Assembly: GCF_016811235.1 (NCBI RefSeq)
Contig: NZ_JAFBID010000012.1
Coordinates: 1-64,000, forward strand
Direction of reading: 5' to 3'
DNA length: 64,000 bases
From: Microvirga arabica
Lineage (GTDB): Bacteria > Pseudomonadota > Alphaproteobacteria > Rhizobiales > Beijerinckiaceae
Part shown: positions 1 through 7,361 of the stretch, in pieces
Layout: every line of letters starts with the position of its first letter
Position numbering within the stretch: position 1 is the first letter of the stretch
Made by a program: the position numbers and the translations under genes
Notes under the pieces: generated by a model
Databases searched by the model: none
What the model was told of the DNA's origin: nothing
The model's input: the letters and a program-made list of their open reading frames with translations, nothing else

Positions 1-257
1 ACAACCTGGCGGTCCACAAGAGCGAAAGGGCCGCGCAGTGCCTGAAGCAACGCGGCGCCTGGTTCCTGTTTCTGCCTCCGTACAGTCCAGACATGAACCC
101 GATTGAACAGGCCTTCGCCAAGATCAAAGCCCACCTGCGCAAAGCTGAAGCCCGAACCTTCGACGCGCTCTGGCGCGCCCTCGGTGACATCTGCGATTTG
201 TTTGAGCCGCAAGAATGTTGGAACTTCCTCAAGGCCGCTGGCTATGCGTCCGTGTAA
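1..257 (+). mobile_element. IS630-family transposase, C-terminal end (5' part outside window)
   Basis: The open frame from base 3 ends in TAA at 255-257 and gives 84 residues. It carries [20 protein letters not shown], the conserved PPYSPxxNPIE block of IS630/Tc1-type DDE transposases; the Glu of NPIE is the third catalytic acid. The rest of the enzyme lies before the window. The element appears to end at about 270, directly before TA (271-272), the dinucleotide IS630 elements duplicate on insertion. It interrupts the dehydrogenase gene next to it. The family call is firm; whether the whole element is intact cannot be seen here. Confidence 0.85.
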
Positions 258-269
258 GCGTCCGATGCT

Positions 270-833
270 CTAGCGCACCCCCATCTGCTCGCAGACCGGA
301 TTGAGCTGCGGATCGTAGGCCAGCACGGTGCAGCCGAAGCCTGTGAGAATCCGGCACACCACCTCGCCGATCTTGCCCGTTCCCACCACGCCGGCCGTCT
401 TGCCTGCCAGATCGAACCCGAGGAGTCCATCCAAAGCGAAGTTGCCCTCTCGAACCCGATTATAGGCTCGATGAATGTTGCGGTTGAGGCTGAGAATGAG
501 CGCAATCGTATGTTCGGCCACCGCATGGGGCGAATAGGCCGGCACCCGCGCCACAATGATGCTCTCGCGCCGGGCCGCTTCCAGATCGACGTTGTTGAAC
601 CCGGCGGCGCGAAGGACCACGAGCTTCACGCCCATGGCCGCCAGATCGGCAAGAACATCCGCGTTCACCTCGTCATTGACGAACACGCAAACGGCGCCAG
701 CACCGTTGGCTAGGCTACATGTGGTGGTGGAGAGACGTGCCTCATGGAATGACAAGAAATGCCCTGCTGTGGCATTCGCCTCCTCGAGAAAGCGGCGGTC
801 ATAAGGCTTGGTGCTGAAAACCGTGACATGCAT
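270..833 (-). pseudogene. D-2-hydroxyacid (D-lactate-type) dehydrogenase, truncated by the IS630 element
   Basis: About 187 residues remain of a family usually about 330 long. The N-terminal catalytic half is complete, and the Rossmann NAD motif GTGKIGEVVCRIL is present, but the protein stops at NPVCEQMGVR, before the catalytic Arg, Glu and His of the family. The stop codon TAG is built from the TA at 271-272 plus the first base of the IS630 end, so the truncation is caused by the insertion. I chose ATG at 833 because GGAGG lies about 10 bases upstream; a TTG at 839 is also open. Upstream, 834-973 shows nothing I recognise. Confidence 0.8.
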
Positions 834-973
834 CGGCAAGGCTCCCTCCGGCTGGCGATCACAAGCCTAATCTCCACCATTATCCGGTCAGGCTGGGAGA
901 GTAGATTATAGCGTCGCCTGGATTTGGTGCGGCGAGCAACCCGCTCCAAACATGTCTCACCAAGCCTTGGCTT

Positions 974-1171
974 TTACGGCGATCTGCGAAAGCGGTTCAT
1001 CGTGATGGCCCATTGTGACGGCCAGAAGGCCAAGATGGCGACAATGGCGGTAATCAGAACGAGAGCCACCATCACCTGGGCAACGCCGAATACGGCGGCA
1101 TCCCGCGCGACGAACCAGCTCGTCACAACTCCTGCGGCGATCAGAAGAACCCGGACAATCCAACCGAGCAT
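974..1171 (-). CDS. small two-helix membrane protein, unknown function
   Basis: It encodes 65 residues beginning MLGWIVRVLL. Two hydrophobic stretches (about residues 3-18 and 29-50) suggest two membrane helices, with a short basic tail (NRFRRSP) that would sit in the cytoplasm. I chose this start because GGAGG lies 5 bases before the ATG; in-frame starts at 1183 and 1216 lack a good ribosome site. It is divergent from the universal stress gene at 1390, with a perfect FixK-type box between them that could serve both. I do not recognise a family, and the gene could be a chance ORF. Confidence 0.5.
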   Translation of the reverse strand: MLGWIVRVLLIAAGVVTSWFVARDAAVFGVAQVMVALVLITAIVAILAFWPSQWAITMNRFRRSP

Positions 1172-1273
1172 GGCGTCCTCCATCCCCTTTTGGGCTCGTC
1201 CTGACAAGCCCTCCAACTCTGCAAGGTCGATGAACCCTTGAGGTATAATTCAAGCCGATCCTATCGGAGCGCA

Positions 1274-1287
1274 TTGATGCAGATCAA
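1274..1287. promoter_or_regulatory. FNR/FixK-type box upstream of the universal stress gene
   Basis: The 14-base sequence TTGATGCAGATCAA is a perfect dyad matching the FNR/FixK consensus TTGAT-N4-ATCAA. Its centre is about 110 bases before the ATG at 1390, leaving room for a class II promoter start about 40 bases downstream of the centre and a leader of about 70 bases. It also lies about 105 bases from the start of the divergent small membrane gene. Binding is inferred from the sequence only. Confidence 0.6.
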
Positions 1288-1389
1288 GGCTGACGGCGAC
1301 TAGGAAGCCGACGATACGTTCGGCGGTTTGAGCCTCTGACGCTGGATTGAGTTTGAGGCATCTGCGCTCAAATCTGGAGGGAGGATACC

Positions 1390-2232
1390 ATGGTGCAGAA
1401 CATTCACAGCATTCTCATCGGGATCACCGAGGAAGGCGATGCCCAGGAGCGCTCCGCAGCCTTGGCTTACGGGCTCTCACTCGCCCGTACGGCTGGGACC
1501 CATGTCACGGTCCAGGCCGCATCGCTGAAGCTGACAGTGACCCACGCCTTCATCAGCAACTTCGCCGAAGGACTCGTAGCAGCCGAGAATCGCCGCCTGG
1601 ATGCCTTGGCGCATACTGTCGCTGAAGCCTCCCAACGGGCGGCGGCTGCATCGGGCGTCGCCTGCACCACGCAGGCACCGCACTTGGCCTATCCTGCCTT
1701 GGTCAAGAGCTTCACCTCTCTGGCACGGACCCATGACCTGACCGTTCTGGATTCGGAGCCGATCTCGCTCGCCGTCGACCGGGGGCTGATCGAGGCGGTG
1801 CTCACCGACAGCGGGCGACCTCTCCTGATCGTGCCACAGGGCCATGAGGCCTTCGCGGGAGACCGGATCATGGTGGCGTGGGACGGCAGCGCCAAGGCAG
1901 CGCGTGCTCTGAATGATGCCCTGCCCTTCCTGCGCGCAGCCTCGCAGGTTGAGTTGGTCAGCGTGACGGGAGAAAAGGATCTGACTCACACTGTCCCTGG
2001 AGCCGAGATTGCTCCCCATCTCGAGCGCCACGGCATCCAGGTGAATGTCCTGTCCCTGCCCGTCCAGAATGGAGATGTGGCCGAGACATTGCGCAGTCAT
2101 GCGCACCTCACGAGGACCGACATGATCGTGATGGGCGCCTACGTGCATTCGCGCCTGCGGCAGATGATGTTCGGTGGCACGACGCAGTCTCTGCTCAAGA
2201 ACTGCCCTGTCCCTCTATTCCTGTCTTACTGA
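1390..2232 (+). CDS. universal stress protein with two UspA domains
   Basis: It has 280 residues. Two tandem UspA alpha/beta domains are expected from the length, with the second from about residue 155 (DRIMVAWDGSAKAARALNDA). The closing nucleotide-binding signature reads MGAYVHSRLRQMMFGGTTQ; compared with the usual GGYGHSRxRExxFGG the second glycine is replaced, so ATP binding may be weak. GGAGG-rich sequence lies just before the ATG. A perfect FixK-type box lies upstream, which suggests induction under low oxygen. Such tandem Usp proteins are common in Rhizobiales and act as cytoplasmic stress proteins. The transcript probably ends at the hairpin at 2243-2271. Confidence 0.9.
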   Translation: MVQNIHSILIGITEEGDAQERSAALAYGLSLARTAGTHVTVQAASLKLTVTHAFISNFAEGLVAAENRRLDALAHTVAEASQRAAAASGVACTTQAPHLAYPALVKSFTSLARTHDLTVLDSEPISLAVDRGLIEAVLTDSGRPLLIVPQGHEAFAGDRIMVAWDGSAKAARALNDALPFLRAASQVELVSVTGEKDLTHTVPGAEIAPHLERHGIQVNVLSLPVQNGDVAETLRSHAHLTRTDMIVMGAYVHSRLRQMMFGGTTQSLLKNCPVPLFLSY

Positions 2233-2242
2233 GCGTGGGAGG

Positions 2243-2271
2243 GGCGAGACGTTTGTGCGAAACGTCTCGCC
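2243..2271. terminator. bidirectional hairpin between usp and cytochrome c genes
   Basis: A perfect 12-base-pair stem, GGCGAGACGTTT with AAACGTCTCGCC, closes a 5-base loop. It lies between two convergent genes whose stops are at 2232 and 2281. There is no long T-run on either side, so it may work as a weak or factor-assisted terminator for both. Confidence 0.55.
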
Positions 2272-2280
2272 TGGGGCACT

Positions 2281-2601
2281 CTATCCCTGGATTGAGTTCA
2301 GATAGGCGAGAAGATCATTGATCTGAGCGGGGTCGAGTTCGAACTGAGGCATCGACGGGTGGCCGGTTGTAATGCCCTCGGCGAAGGCCTCCGCCAAATC
2401 CTCAATGGGGTAGAGGGTATGGAGCGTCCGGAACGGGGGTGCTTCCGGAATGGGACTGTCGCCGAAGCGGCCGATGGCATGACACTGGGAGCAGTTGGTC
2501 TGCGCGAAGGTGAAACCGCGCTGCACGCGCCCGGATTGGGCCAAGACGGCCGATGAGCCAAGGGCCAGTGCAATGCACAGAAGAGTGAGCCTCTTCATCA
2601 T
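2281..2601 (-). CDS. small class I c-type cytochrome
   Basis: It encodes 106 residues. A signal peptide (MMKRLTLLCIALALGSSAVLAQ) directs it to the periplasm. The heme-binding motif CSQCH is at residues 37-41, and a likely axial methionine is M84 in HPSMPQF, so this is a single-heme electron carrier of about 85 mature residues. Its start codon overlaps the stop of the upstream gene (2598-2601, ATGA), so the two are translationally coupled. A FixK-type box precedes the pair at 3083-3096. The electron donor and acceptor cannot be told from the sequence. Confidence 0.9.
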   Translation of the reverse strand: MMKRLTLLCIALALGSSAVLAQSGRVQRGFTFAQTNCSQCHAIGRFGDSPIPEAPPFRTLHTLYPIEDLAEAFAEGITTGHPSMPQFELDPAQINDLLAYLNSIQG

Positions 2602-3002
2602 TGATGCTCCTCTGCTCTGGCAGGTTCTGCCTGCTTTACGGAGACCACCTGGAAGGTATGGGGCTTCTCGTCGCCATCCTGGATCGTGATGTATTCACCC
2701 TCGGCAAAGCGATGCTGATGCAGGCGATAGCCGGCCTCCTCGTCGCCAGGACGGCCCTGGTTGTAGTCGATCATCCAGGTTGCCCCGCCGGCTCCACCGG
2801 GGCTGTGGATCAGAATGCCGTGCCGCTCCCCCTCACCGGCCCAGAACCGACGAACCCGGCAATAGGCCGGTTTGTCCGCCCACTCCTCCTGATTCAAATG
2901 CCCCTGGGCATTCAGAGGCGCAGTGATCTCGTAGCCGTAGCGCGGGCTGCCCTCCGGAAACTCTCTGCTGCGGGCCAGATGAAGCGTAATATGGTAGAAC
3001 AT
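2598..3002 (-). CDS. conserved-looking hypothetical protein, operon partner of cytochrome c
   Basis: It encodes 134 residues with no signal peptide or membrane helix. It opens MFYHITLHLARSREFPEGSP and has several Trp/Tyr/His residues (for example RRFWAGEGERHGILIH and HQHRFAEGEYITIQD), giving the look of a small beta-rich domain. I do not recognise the family. The 4-base overlap with the cytochrome gene and the shared FixK-type box suggest a joint job in respiration or stress under low oxygen. AGGGA lies close before the ATG. Confidence 0.7.
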   Translation of the reverse strand: MFYHITLHLARSREFPEGSPRYGYEITAPLNAQGHLNQEEWADKPAYCRVRRFWAGEGERHGILIHSPGGAGGATWMIDYNQGRPGDEEAGYRLHQHRFAEGEYITIQDGDEKPHTFQVVSVKQAEPARAEEHQ

Positions 3003-3082
3003 GTGTCCCTCCCAGGTTCAGGGCGCGTCCCAAGCGAAAATCGCCATTGTGGCAAAGCTTAGAAGCACGCCCCTCGAAAACC

Positions 3083-3096
3083 TTGATTGGGATCAA
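3083..3096. promoter_or_regulatory. FNR/FixK-type box upstream of the hypothetical-cytochrome c operon
   Basis: The 14-base sequence TTGATTGGGATCAA matches TTGAT-N4-ATCAA in all ten fixed positions. Its centre is about 87 bases upstream of the ATG at 3002 on the minus strand, so a class II start would give a leader of about 45 bases. It lies in the short gap after the metallo-hydrolase stop (3132), so the downstream pair at 3002-2281 is the only likely target. Confidence 0.65.
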
Positions 3097-3131
3097 TTCG
3101 ATATCGATCCAGGAACAGAAGGGCAGTAGAA

Positions 3132-4727
3132 TCACCCTCTAGAGCCGCTTTTTAGCGCATCCCGGATGCGCCGGATGATAACTCCCTTAGCCTTTTTGTC
3201 GGCGGCGGCCTCGACGGCATCGTTGATGTCAAGAAGCAGCTCCGCATAGTCGTTGTGCCAATCCCGGTGGCCGGCGCTTGAGCCAGGCAGCCGCGCCTCA
3301 TGGCGTTCGACACGCGCGGGTTGCTCGCCGCTCAGATCATAGACATCGTCAATCTCAGGGATGAGTGCATCCGGCACTCGCTCCAGGTCAGCCAGCGCCG
3401 ATTGCAGGGCCTTCAGGGCCGGATCCTCCCCGTGAACCAGGAAGACGCCGCGACGCACAGGCAGGCGCTCCGATAGCCATGTCTTCAACTCGGGACCGTC
3501 CGCATGACCTGAATAGAGGTCGAGCGTCCTCATCCGGGCGCGGACCTTGATCTCTTCGCCATGGATCCGGACTTTCGAAGCACCATCCTGAAGGATGCGA
3601 CCAAGAGTGCCTTGCGCCTGGAAACCGACAAAGAGAACCGTCGCCTCGTCCTTCCAGAGCCAGGCCTTCAGGTGGTGCCGGATCCGACCCGCCTCGCACA
3701 TGCCGCTGGCCGCTATGATGATGTGGAAGCTATGAATGCGGTCGATGGCCTTGCTCTGCTCGACACTCTCCGTGAAGCGAACCCATCTGGATTCGAGCGC
3801 CTGCACCAGGTCCGAGCCGTTCCTGAGCTCCCCGGCATGGCGCTTGAAGATGGCGCTGGCCTTCGAGGCCAGGGGCGAGTCGATAAAGATTGGAATATCT
3901 GGCAACTCGCCCGCTTCCATCAATTCCATGAGGTCGACGAGCAGTTCCTGCGTCCTCTCCACCGCGAAGGATGGAATGAGCAGAACCCCGCTCGGGCGCA
4001 TGGCCGCTCGCACCTCGTCCCGCAGCATCCGCCGGCGCCGCTCGATGGTGGTACCGGCCCGATCCGTGTCGCCATAGGTCGACTCAAGGACCACGTAGTC
4101 GAGGTCGCGTGGCCCGTCTGGGTCAGGCTGAAGGAGCTTGTGGTCCGGGCCGAGATCACCGGAGAACAGAAGACGGGTCCGCTTGTCATTTTCGCCGGAC
4201 GTGACCTCGATCTCGACAGAGGCCGAACCCAAAAGATGGCCTGCATTCCAGTAGCGAGCCCTAAAACCCAGAGCCACATCCTGCCATCGACCGTAAGGCA
4301 CGGAACGGAACTGCCTCAGGGACGCTATGGCGTCGTCCTCCGTGTAGATCGGAGACACGGTCTCGCGTCCCCGCCGACTGTTGCGGCGGTTGAGCTGGTC
4401 GACCTCCATTTCCTGAATGTAGCCCGAGTCCGGAAGCATGATCGAGGCGAGATTGGCCGTCCCGTCCGTCGCGTAGATCGGACCGTCGAAGCCGGCTTTC
4501 ACCAGCTTCGGCACGAGGCCGCTATGGTCAATATGCGCATGGGTGAGGCAGAGCGCATCGATGCCGGCCGCACGGAAGGGGAGATGCTGGTAGTTGAGCT
4601 CCCGCTCCTCCTTCGATCCCTGAAACATGCCGCAATCGACCAGGATACGGGCAGCATCCGTCTCAAGCAGGAAGCAGGAGCCGGTCACGGTGCGGGCGGC
4701 GCCAAAAATGTGGAGACGAAGCGACAA
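3132..4727 (-). CDS. beta-CASP metallo-beta-lactamase-fold hydrolase (RNA-processing type)
   Basis: It has 531 residues. The zinc motif HAHIDHSG is at 63-70 and SGDLGPD gives the later metal-binding Asp, so this is a complete metallo-beta-lactamase core. A beta-CASP insert follows (SFAVERTQELLVDLMELMEA, then ASGMCEAGRIRHHLK), and a C-terminal RMMBL-like segment contains VHGEDPALKALQ. These are the hallmarks of the CPSF/YSH1-type nuclease family, cytoplasmic in bacteria. A tail of about 75 residues after the core has no motif I recognise. The neighbours are stress genes, so a role in RNA turnover under stress is only an inference. It may be in the same transcript as the oxidoreductase upstream (168-base gap). 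Confidence 0.88.
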   Translation of the reverse strand: MSLRLHIFGAARTVTGSCFLLETDAARILVDCGMFQGSKEERELNYQHLPFRAAGIDALCLTHAHIDHSGLVPKLVKAGFDGPIYATDGTANLASIMLPDSGYIQEMEVDQLNRRNSRRGRETVSPIYTEDDAIASLRQFRSVPYGRWQDVALGFRARYWNAGHLLGSASVEIEVTSGENDKRTRLLFSGDLGPDHKLLQPDPDGPRDLDYVVLESTYGDTDRAGTTIERRRRMLRDEVRAAMRPSGVLLIPSFAVERTQELLVDLMELMEAGELPDIPIFIDSPLASKASAIFKRHAGELRNGSDLVQALESRWVRFTESVEQSKAIDRIHSFHIIIAASGMCEAGRIRHHLKAWLWKDEATVLFVGFQAQGTLGRILQDGASKVRIHGEEIKVRARMRTLDLYSGHADGPELKTWLSERLPVRRGVFLVHGEDPALKALQSALADLERVPDALIPEIDDVYDLSGEQPARVERHEARLPGSSAGHRDWHNDYAELLLDINDAVEAAADKKAKGVIIRRIRDALKSGSRG

Positions 4728-4895
4728 GGGGAGCTCCGATGTATGACGAATGATCAGGCGGGGCGATCATGACCTCTCACACGTCATCGTCCAGCTTGGT
4801 TTGTCCAATCATGGTCTGATCTTACTCCTGAAAGAGACTTTCGCCTCATCGCAATTTCGTCCAGCTCCCGCGGACGGGATAGCGCACCGCACATT

Positions 4896-5480
4896 CTACC
4901 GAGCCCGCACCCCGAGCTGACGAACGGCGTTGAGCCATGCTGTCCGCTTGGCATCGCTCATGCCTTCGATCATGCCGATGAGCGTGTGCCGGTTGGGGCC
5001 GATCCCGACGAGGGACAGGATGCTGCGCTTGAGGCTCTTGAGGCTGTGCGCACCGAAGTACCAGCGATAGGCAAAGCCCGGCATGCCCATGGTGATGATG
5101 ATTCGGGAGGAGCGGCCCTTGAGGGCTGTCTTCCAGTTCGCCCCTCGGCTAGCTCCTCCGGTCATGAAAGCCGGGCGGAACGCCTGCTCCATGAAACCCT
5201 TGAGGAGGGCAGGCATTCCGCCGAGCCAGAGAGGATAGATGATGACGAGATGCTCAGCCCAGGCGAGCGCCTGCTGAGCGTCAGCAATGGCAGGCGGCGG
5301 AGGTGCGCCCTCCCAATCGCTTTTGGAGCGCAGCAGCATAAAATCGAGATCTGCAATCGCAATGACGCGGACCTCGTGCTCCCTTTCTGTTGCACCCTGA
5401 GCATAGGTATCGGCCAAGGCATGGCAGAAGTGCCGGCTGTTGGTGCTTGGATGACCCTGAATGATGACGATCCGAGTCAT
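4896..5480 (-). CDS. flavodoxin-fold NAD(P)H oxidoreductase (KefF/MdaB-like)
   Basis: It has 194 residues. The N-terminal MTRIVIIQGHPSTNSRHFCH is the FMN-phosphate-binding start of the Flavodoxin_2 family, and IIYPLWLGGMPALLKGFMEQ is the typical second block of NAD(P)H:quinone reductases. It should be a soluble FMN or FAD protein that reduces quinones or other acceptors by two electrons. It lies 26 bases after the universal stress gene at 5507 and is probably cotranscribed with it from the FixK-like site at 6425. Substrate unknown. Confidence 0.85.
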   Translation of the reverse strand: MTRIVIIQGHPSTNSRHFCHALADTYAQGATEREHEVRVIAIADLDFMLLRSKSDWEGAPPPPAIADAQQALAWAEHLVIIYPLWLGGMPALLKGFMEQAFRPAFMTGGASRGANWKTALKGRSSRIIITMGMPGFAYRWYFGAHSLKSLKRSILSLVGIGPNRHTLIGMIEGMSDAKRTAWLNAVRQLGVRAR

Positions 5481-5506
5481 GCCGGCTCCTCGCAGCAGCT
5501 TGAGAG

Positions 5507-6343
5507 CTAATGGGCCATCAACACGGGACGGTCCGCGAGCGTCAGCATATCGAGGGTTGCGCCACCGAAGATCTGTTCACGCAAACGGGTATGTCCGTAG
5601 CCGCCCATGACGATGAGATCGGCGGAGACACTTTCTGCTTCCTCAAGCACGATATCTGCAACACGTCGGCCCTCGCTTTCGACGGTGATGACCTCTGACA
5701 CGATTCCATGTCGATTGAGGTGAGCCTTGATCTCGGATCCGGCCTCTGCTCCCGTCTGAGGGCCAATCATGAGAACCGCAACGCGGGTGGCTTTCTCAAT
5801 GAAACTCAGCCCTTCACTCAAGGCGCGAGCGGCCTCGCGGCTGCCGTTCCAGGCAACGAGAACCGTCTGAGTCGGCCCATGGTTATGCCAGCCGGGAGGC
5901 ACGATCATGAGACCGCGCCCACTACCGAACAGCACGGCTTCGATAAGGTCCAACCAGACAGGCTCATCGCCAGCACCATAAGGCCGCGTCGTGACGAAGA
6001 GATCAGCATACCGGGCCTGTTCCGCGACCCTGATCGGCATCGTGCCGGGGATTTCGTCGAAACGACGCAGCTCACTTGTCGCCTGGAGGCTTGTGAGCCT
6101 CTCAGTCAAGCGCTTGGCTGCAGCGTTACCCTCCTGGCGCGCCTGCTCTTTCAGGTCCGAGACAGCCTGCACGACGGCGGCAGCACCTCCGTCGAAAGGC
6201 ATGGCAATCGACAGATCCGGCAGGGAATTCGTGAAGACACCGATCAGATGTGCCTGATTAGCGGCGGCAATGGCTTGGCCATATTCAAGCCGGACTTCGT
6301 CTTCCGAGCCCCCGTCCAGATGAACCATGATGTCCTTGATCAT
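5507..6343 (-). CDS. universal stress protein with two UspA domains
   Basis: It encodes 278 residues starting MIKDIMVHLDGGSEDEVRL. I chose ATG at 6343 because AGAGGGG lies 6 bases upstream; the longer open frame to 6550 adds 69 residues unlike any Usp. The second domain carries TVLVAWNGSREAARALSEG and ends with MGGYGHTRLREQIFGGATL, a full G-2x-G-9x-G-type nucleotide-binding signature. Unlike the paralogue at 1390, the binding glycines are intact. A FixK-type half-conserved box lies about 90 bases before the start. It leads an operon with the flavodoxin-fold oxidoreductase. Confidence 0.9.
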   Translation of the reverse strand: MIKDIMVHLDGGSEDEVRLEYGQAIAAANQAHLIGVFTNSLPDLSIAMPFDGGAAAVVQAVSDLKEQARQEGNAAAKRLTERLTSLQATSELRRFDEIPGTMPIRVAEQARYADLFVTTRPYGAGDEPVWLDLIEAVLFGSGRGLMIVPPGWHNHGPTQTVLVAWNGSREAARALSEGLSFIEKATRVAVLMIGPQTGAEAGSEIKAHLNRHGIVSEVITVESEGRRVADIVLEEAESVSADLIVMGGYGHTRLREQIFGGATLDMLTLADRPVLMAH

Positions 6344-6424
6344 TGCCGCCCCTCTGCTCGCCTCAACCGGTAATATCGCCGGGTCATCAATCGCAATATT
6401 GTGAGATTTAGACTGAGAAATGCT

Positions 6425-6438
6425 TTGATCTATCGCAA
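6425..6438. promoter_or_regulatory. FixK-like box upstream of usp-oxidoreductase operon
   Basis: TTGATCTATCGCAA fits the looser rhizobial FixK form TTG(A/C)-N6-(T/G)CAA but has only one perfect half-site. The centre is about 88 bases from the ATG at 6343, the same geometry as the box at 3083-3096. I give it less weight than the two perfect boxes. Confidence 0.4.
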
Positions 6439-6644
6439 GGCACCGAGCGAAGACCGCCGGTGATCTCAGTTTCCAGAACATTGATGCTCTTAGCGCCCGC
6501 AAAAGATGAGGTGAAGGTCCGCAAGGGCCACTTTCACAACCTGCAGGCACCGGTGTCGTGAATCCTTCAGAGCCGCGGCACCGAAAGGGTTACACGCACC
6601 AACTGTGTGCGCCGCTCGTGTAACCTATCAGCCCTGATTTGCCT

Positions 6645-6699
6645 GGGTTCTTTTGCGGGTCAACTACTTGAGGGTTGATAATACCCTGGCGAGGATTGT
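6645..6699 (-). repeat. decayed copy of the tRNA-Leu 3' end and its downstream sequence
   Basis: The stretch aligns with 15894-15949 by eye over about 55 bases with one gap. The first 19 bases match at 17 positions (TTCTTTTGCGG is shared exactly), and the part matching the tRNA 3' end (CCCTGGCGAGGATT against CCCAGGAGAGGACT) is also clear. The copies have the same orientation and lie 9.2 kb apart, as the two ends of a tRNA-integrated island would. It cannot form a tRNA. Confidence 0.5.
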
Positions 6700-6860
6700 G
6701 CCAGTCCGTCCCAAACCCGTTTCATTTCGAGCGCTTACCAGCTGCTTATTGTAAGCATTTTTACCACTCTTTCGGACCAACGCCGAGTTCGAAAACAGGT
6801 GCGATTTGAGAACATAGATAGCAATAAGAGCAGCTCGTACTTTTTTCCCGCTCTGCCTGA

Positions 6861-6906
6861 CTGTCATAAAAGTGTCATCGAAACTTCACTGTTACGGTCC
6901 CGTGAC
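6861..6906 (+). promoter_or_regulatory. Pho box cluster upstream of the H1-like gene
   Basis: CTGTCATAAAAGTGTCAT (6861-6878) is two 7-base PhoB half-sites with an 11-base period and differs from the classical Pho box at one or two positions. A second pair, CTGTTAC (6889-6895) and CCGTGAC (6900-6906), has the same period. The cluster ends 38 bases before the GTG start at 6945, so PhoB activation of that gene is a reasonable inference. Confidence 0.6.
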
Positions 6907-6944
6907 GGCTGATAACGGTCGGCCATCGATCACAGGAGAAAGCC

Positions 6945-7361
6945 GTGGCTGCAGACAGACAGGTTATCGTTCAGGATTTGGCATACAACACTGAGAAAGC
7001 TCTCAGGCGCGGCAAGAAACTCGAGAAGACTCTCCTTAAGGTGGTTGCTCAAAGCGAGCCAGGCTCCGCTGCAGAGGAGTTTCTGACATCCGTCCGGCAG
7101 GGAATCAAAGTGTTGAAGAAGGAAGCCAAGAAGACCGAGCGGTCGCTCACTTTGGTCAAGACAAAGGCTGTGGAGAAGACGAAAGCTCCCTCCCGGAAAG
7201 AGCCGGCGCCGAAGCCCGGGACTGTCGAGGAAAAGCCCCGGCGCACGGCGAATCGGTCGAGGAAGAAGCCACCCGCCACACCAGAGAAAGCTTCCGGCTC
7301 GGGAAACGCCCAGAGCCTGACGTCGGCGGTACTCCTACAAACGCCCGTACGGGGCTCCTGA
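6945..7361 (+). CDS. lysine-rich histone-H1-like protein, unknown function
   Basis: It has 138 residues. The start is GTG, with AGGAG 8 bases upstream. Residues 1-75 look like a helical domain (AYNTEKALRRGKKLEKTLLK). The remainder is a Lys/Pro/Ala/Arg-rich tail resembling bacterial H1-like or AlgP-type DNA-associated proteins (for example RRTANRSRKKPPATPEKASG). The tail overlaps the convergent secretin fragment by 27 bases, so the last residues (QSLTSAVLLQTPVRGS) may come from a rearrangement. A near-consensus Pho box precedes it. DNA binding is inferred from composition only. Confidence 0.65.
   Translation: MAADRQVIVQDLAYNTEKALRRGKKLEKTLLKVVAQSEPGSAAEEFLTSVRQGIKVLKKEAKKTERSLTLVKTKAVEKTKAPSRKEPAPKPGTVEEKPRRTANRSRKKPPATPEKASGSGNAQSLTSAVLLQTPVRGS

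Larger units (their letters stand above)
6344..6944. other. 601-base intergenic region with FixK-like site, decayed tRNA-Leu end and Pho box
   Basis: I see no convincing gene here. From left to right it holds the promoter region of the stress gene at 6343, a 55-base decayed copy of the tRNA-Leu 3' region (6645-6699), an AT-richer stretch (6700-6860) and a Pho-box cluster (6861-6906). A 67-codon minus-strand frame at 6664-6867 overlaps the repeat and has no ribosome site or recognisable family. Confidence 0.6.

Noticed and set aside
1237..1254. CTTGAGGTATAATTCAAG as a FixK box
   Set aside because: The half-sites are 8 bases apart, whereas FixK/FNR sites need 6 between TTGA and TCAA; kept only as a minor dyad.
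3561..4772. 403-codon plus-strand frame over the beta-CASP gene
   Set aside because: It lies antisense to a protein with intact zinc motifs and reads as low-information Arg/Gly/Val sequence.
4740..4826. Dyads such as TGATCAGGCGGGGCGATCA and TTGGTTTGTCCAA before the beta-CASP gene
   Set aside because: They do not fit FixK, Pho or other known operators closely enough.
6664..6867. 67-codon minus-strand frame in the intergenic region
   Set aside because: It overlaps the decayed tRNA repeat, has no ribosome site, and shows no family pattern.
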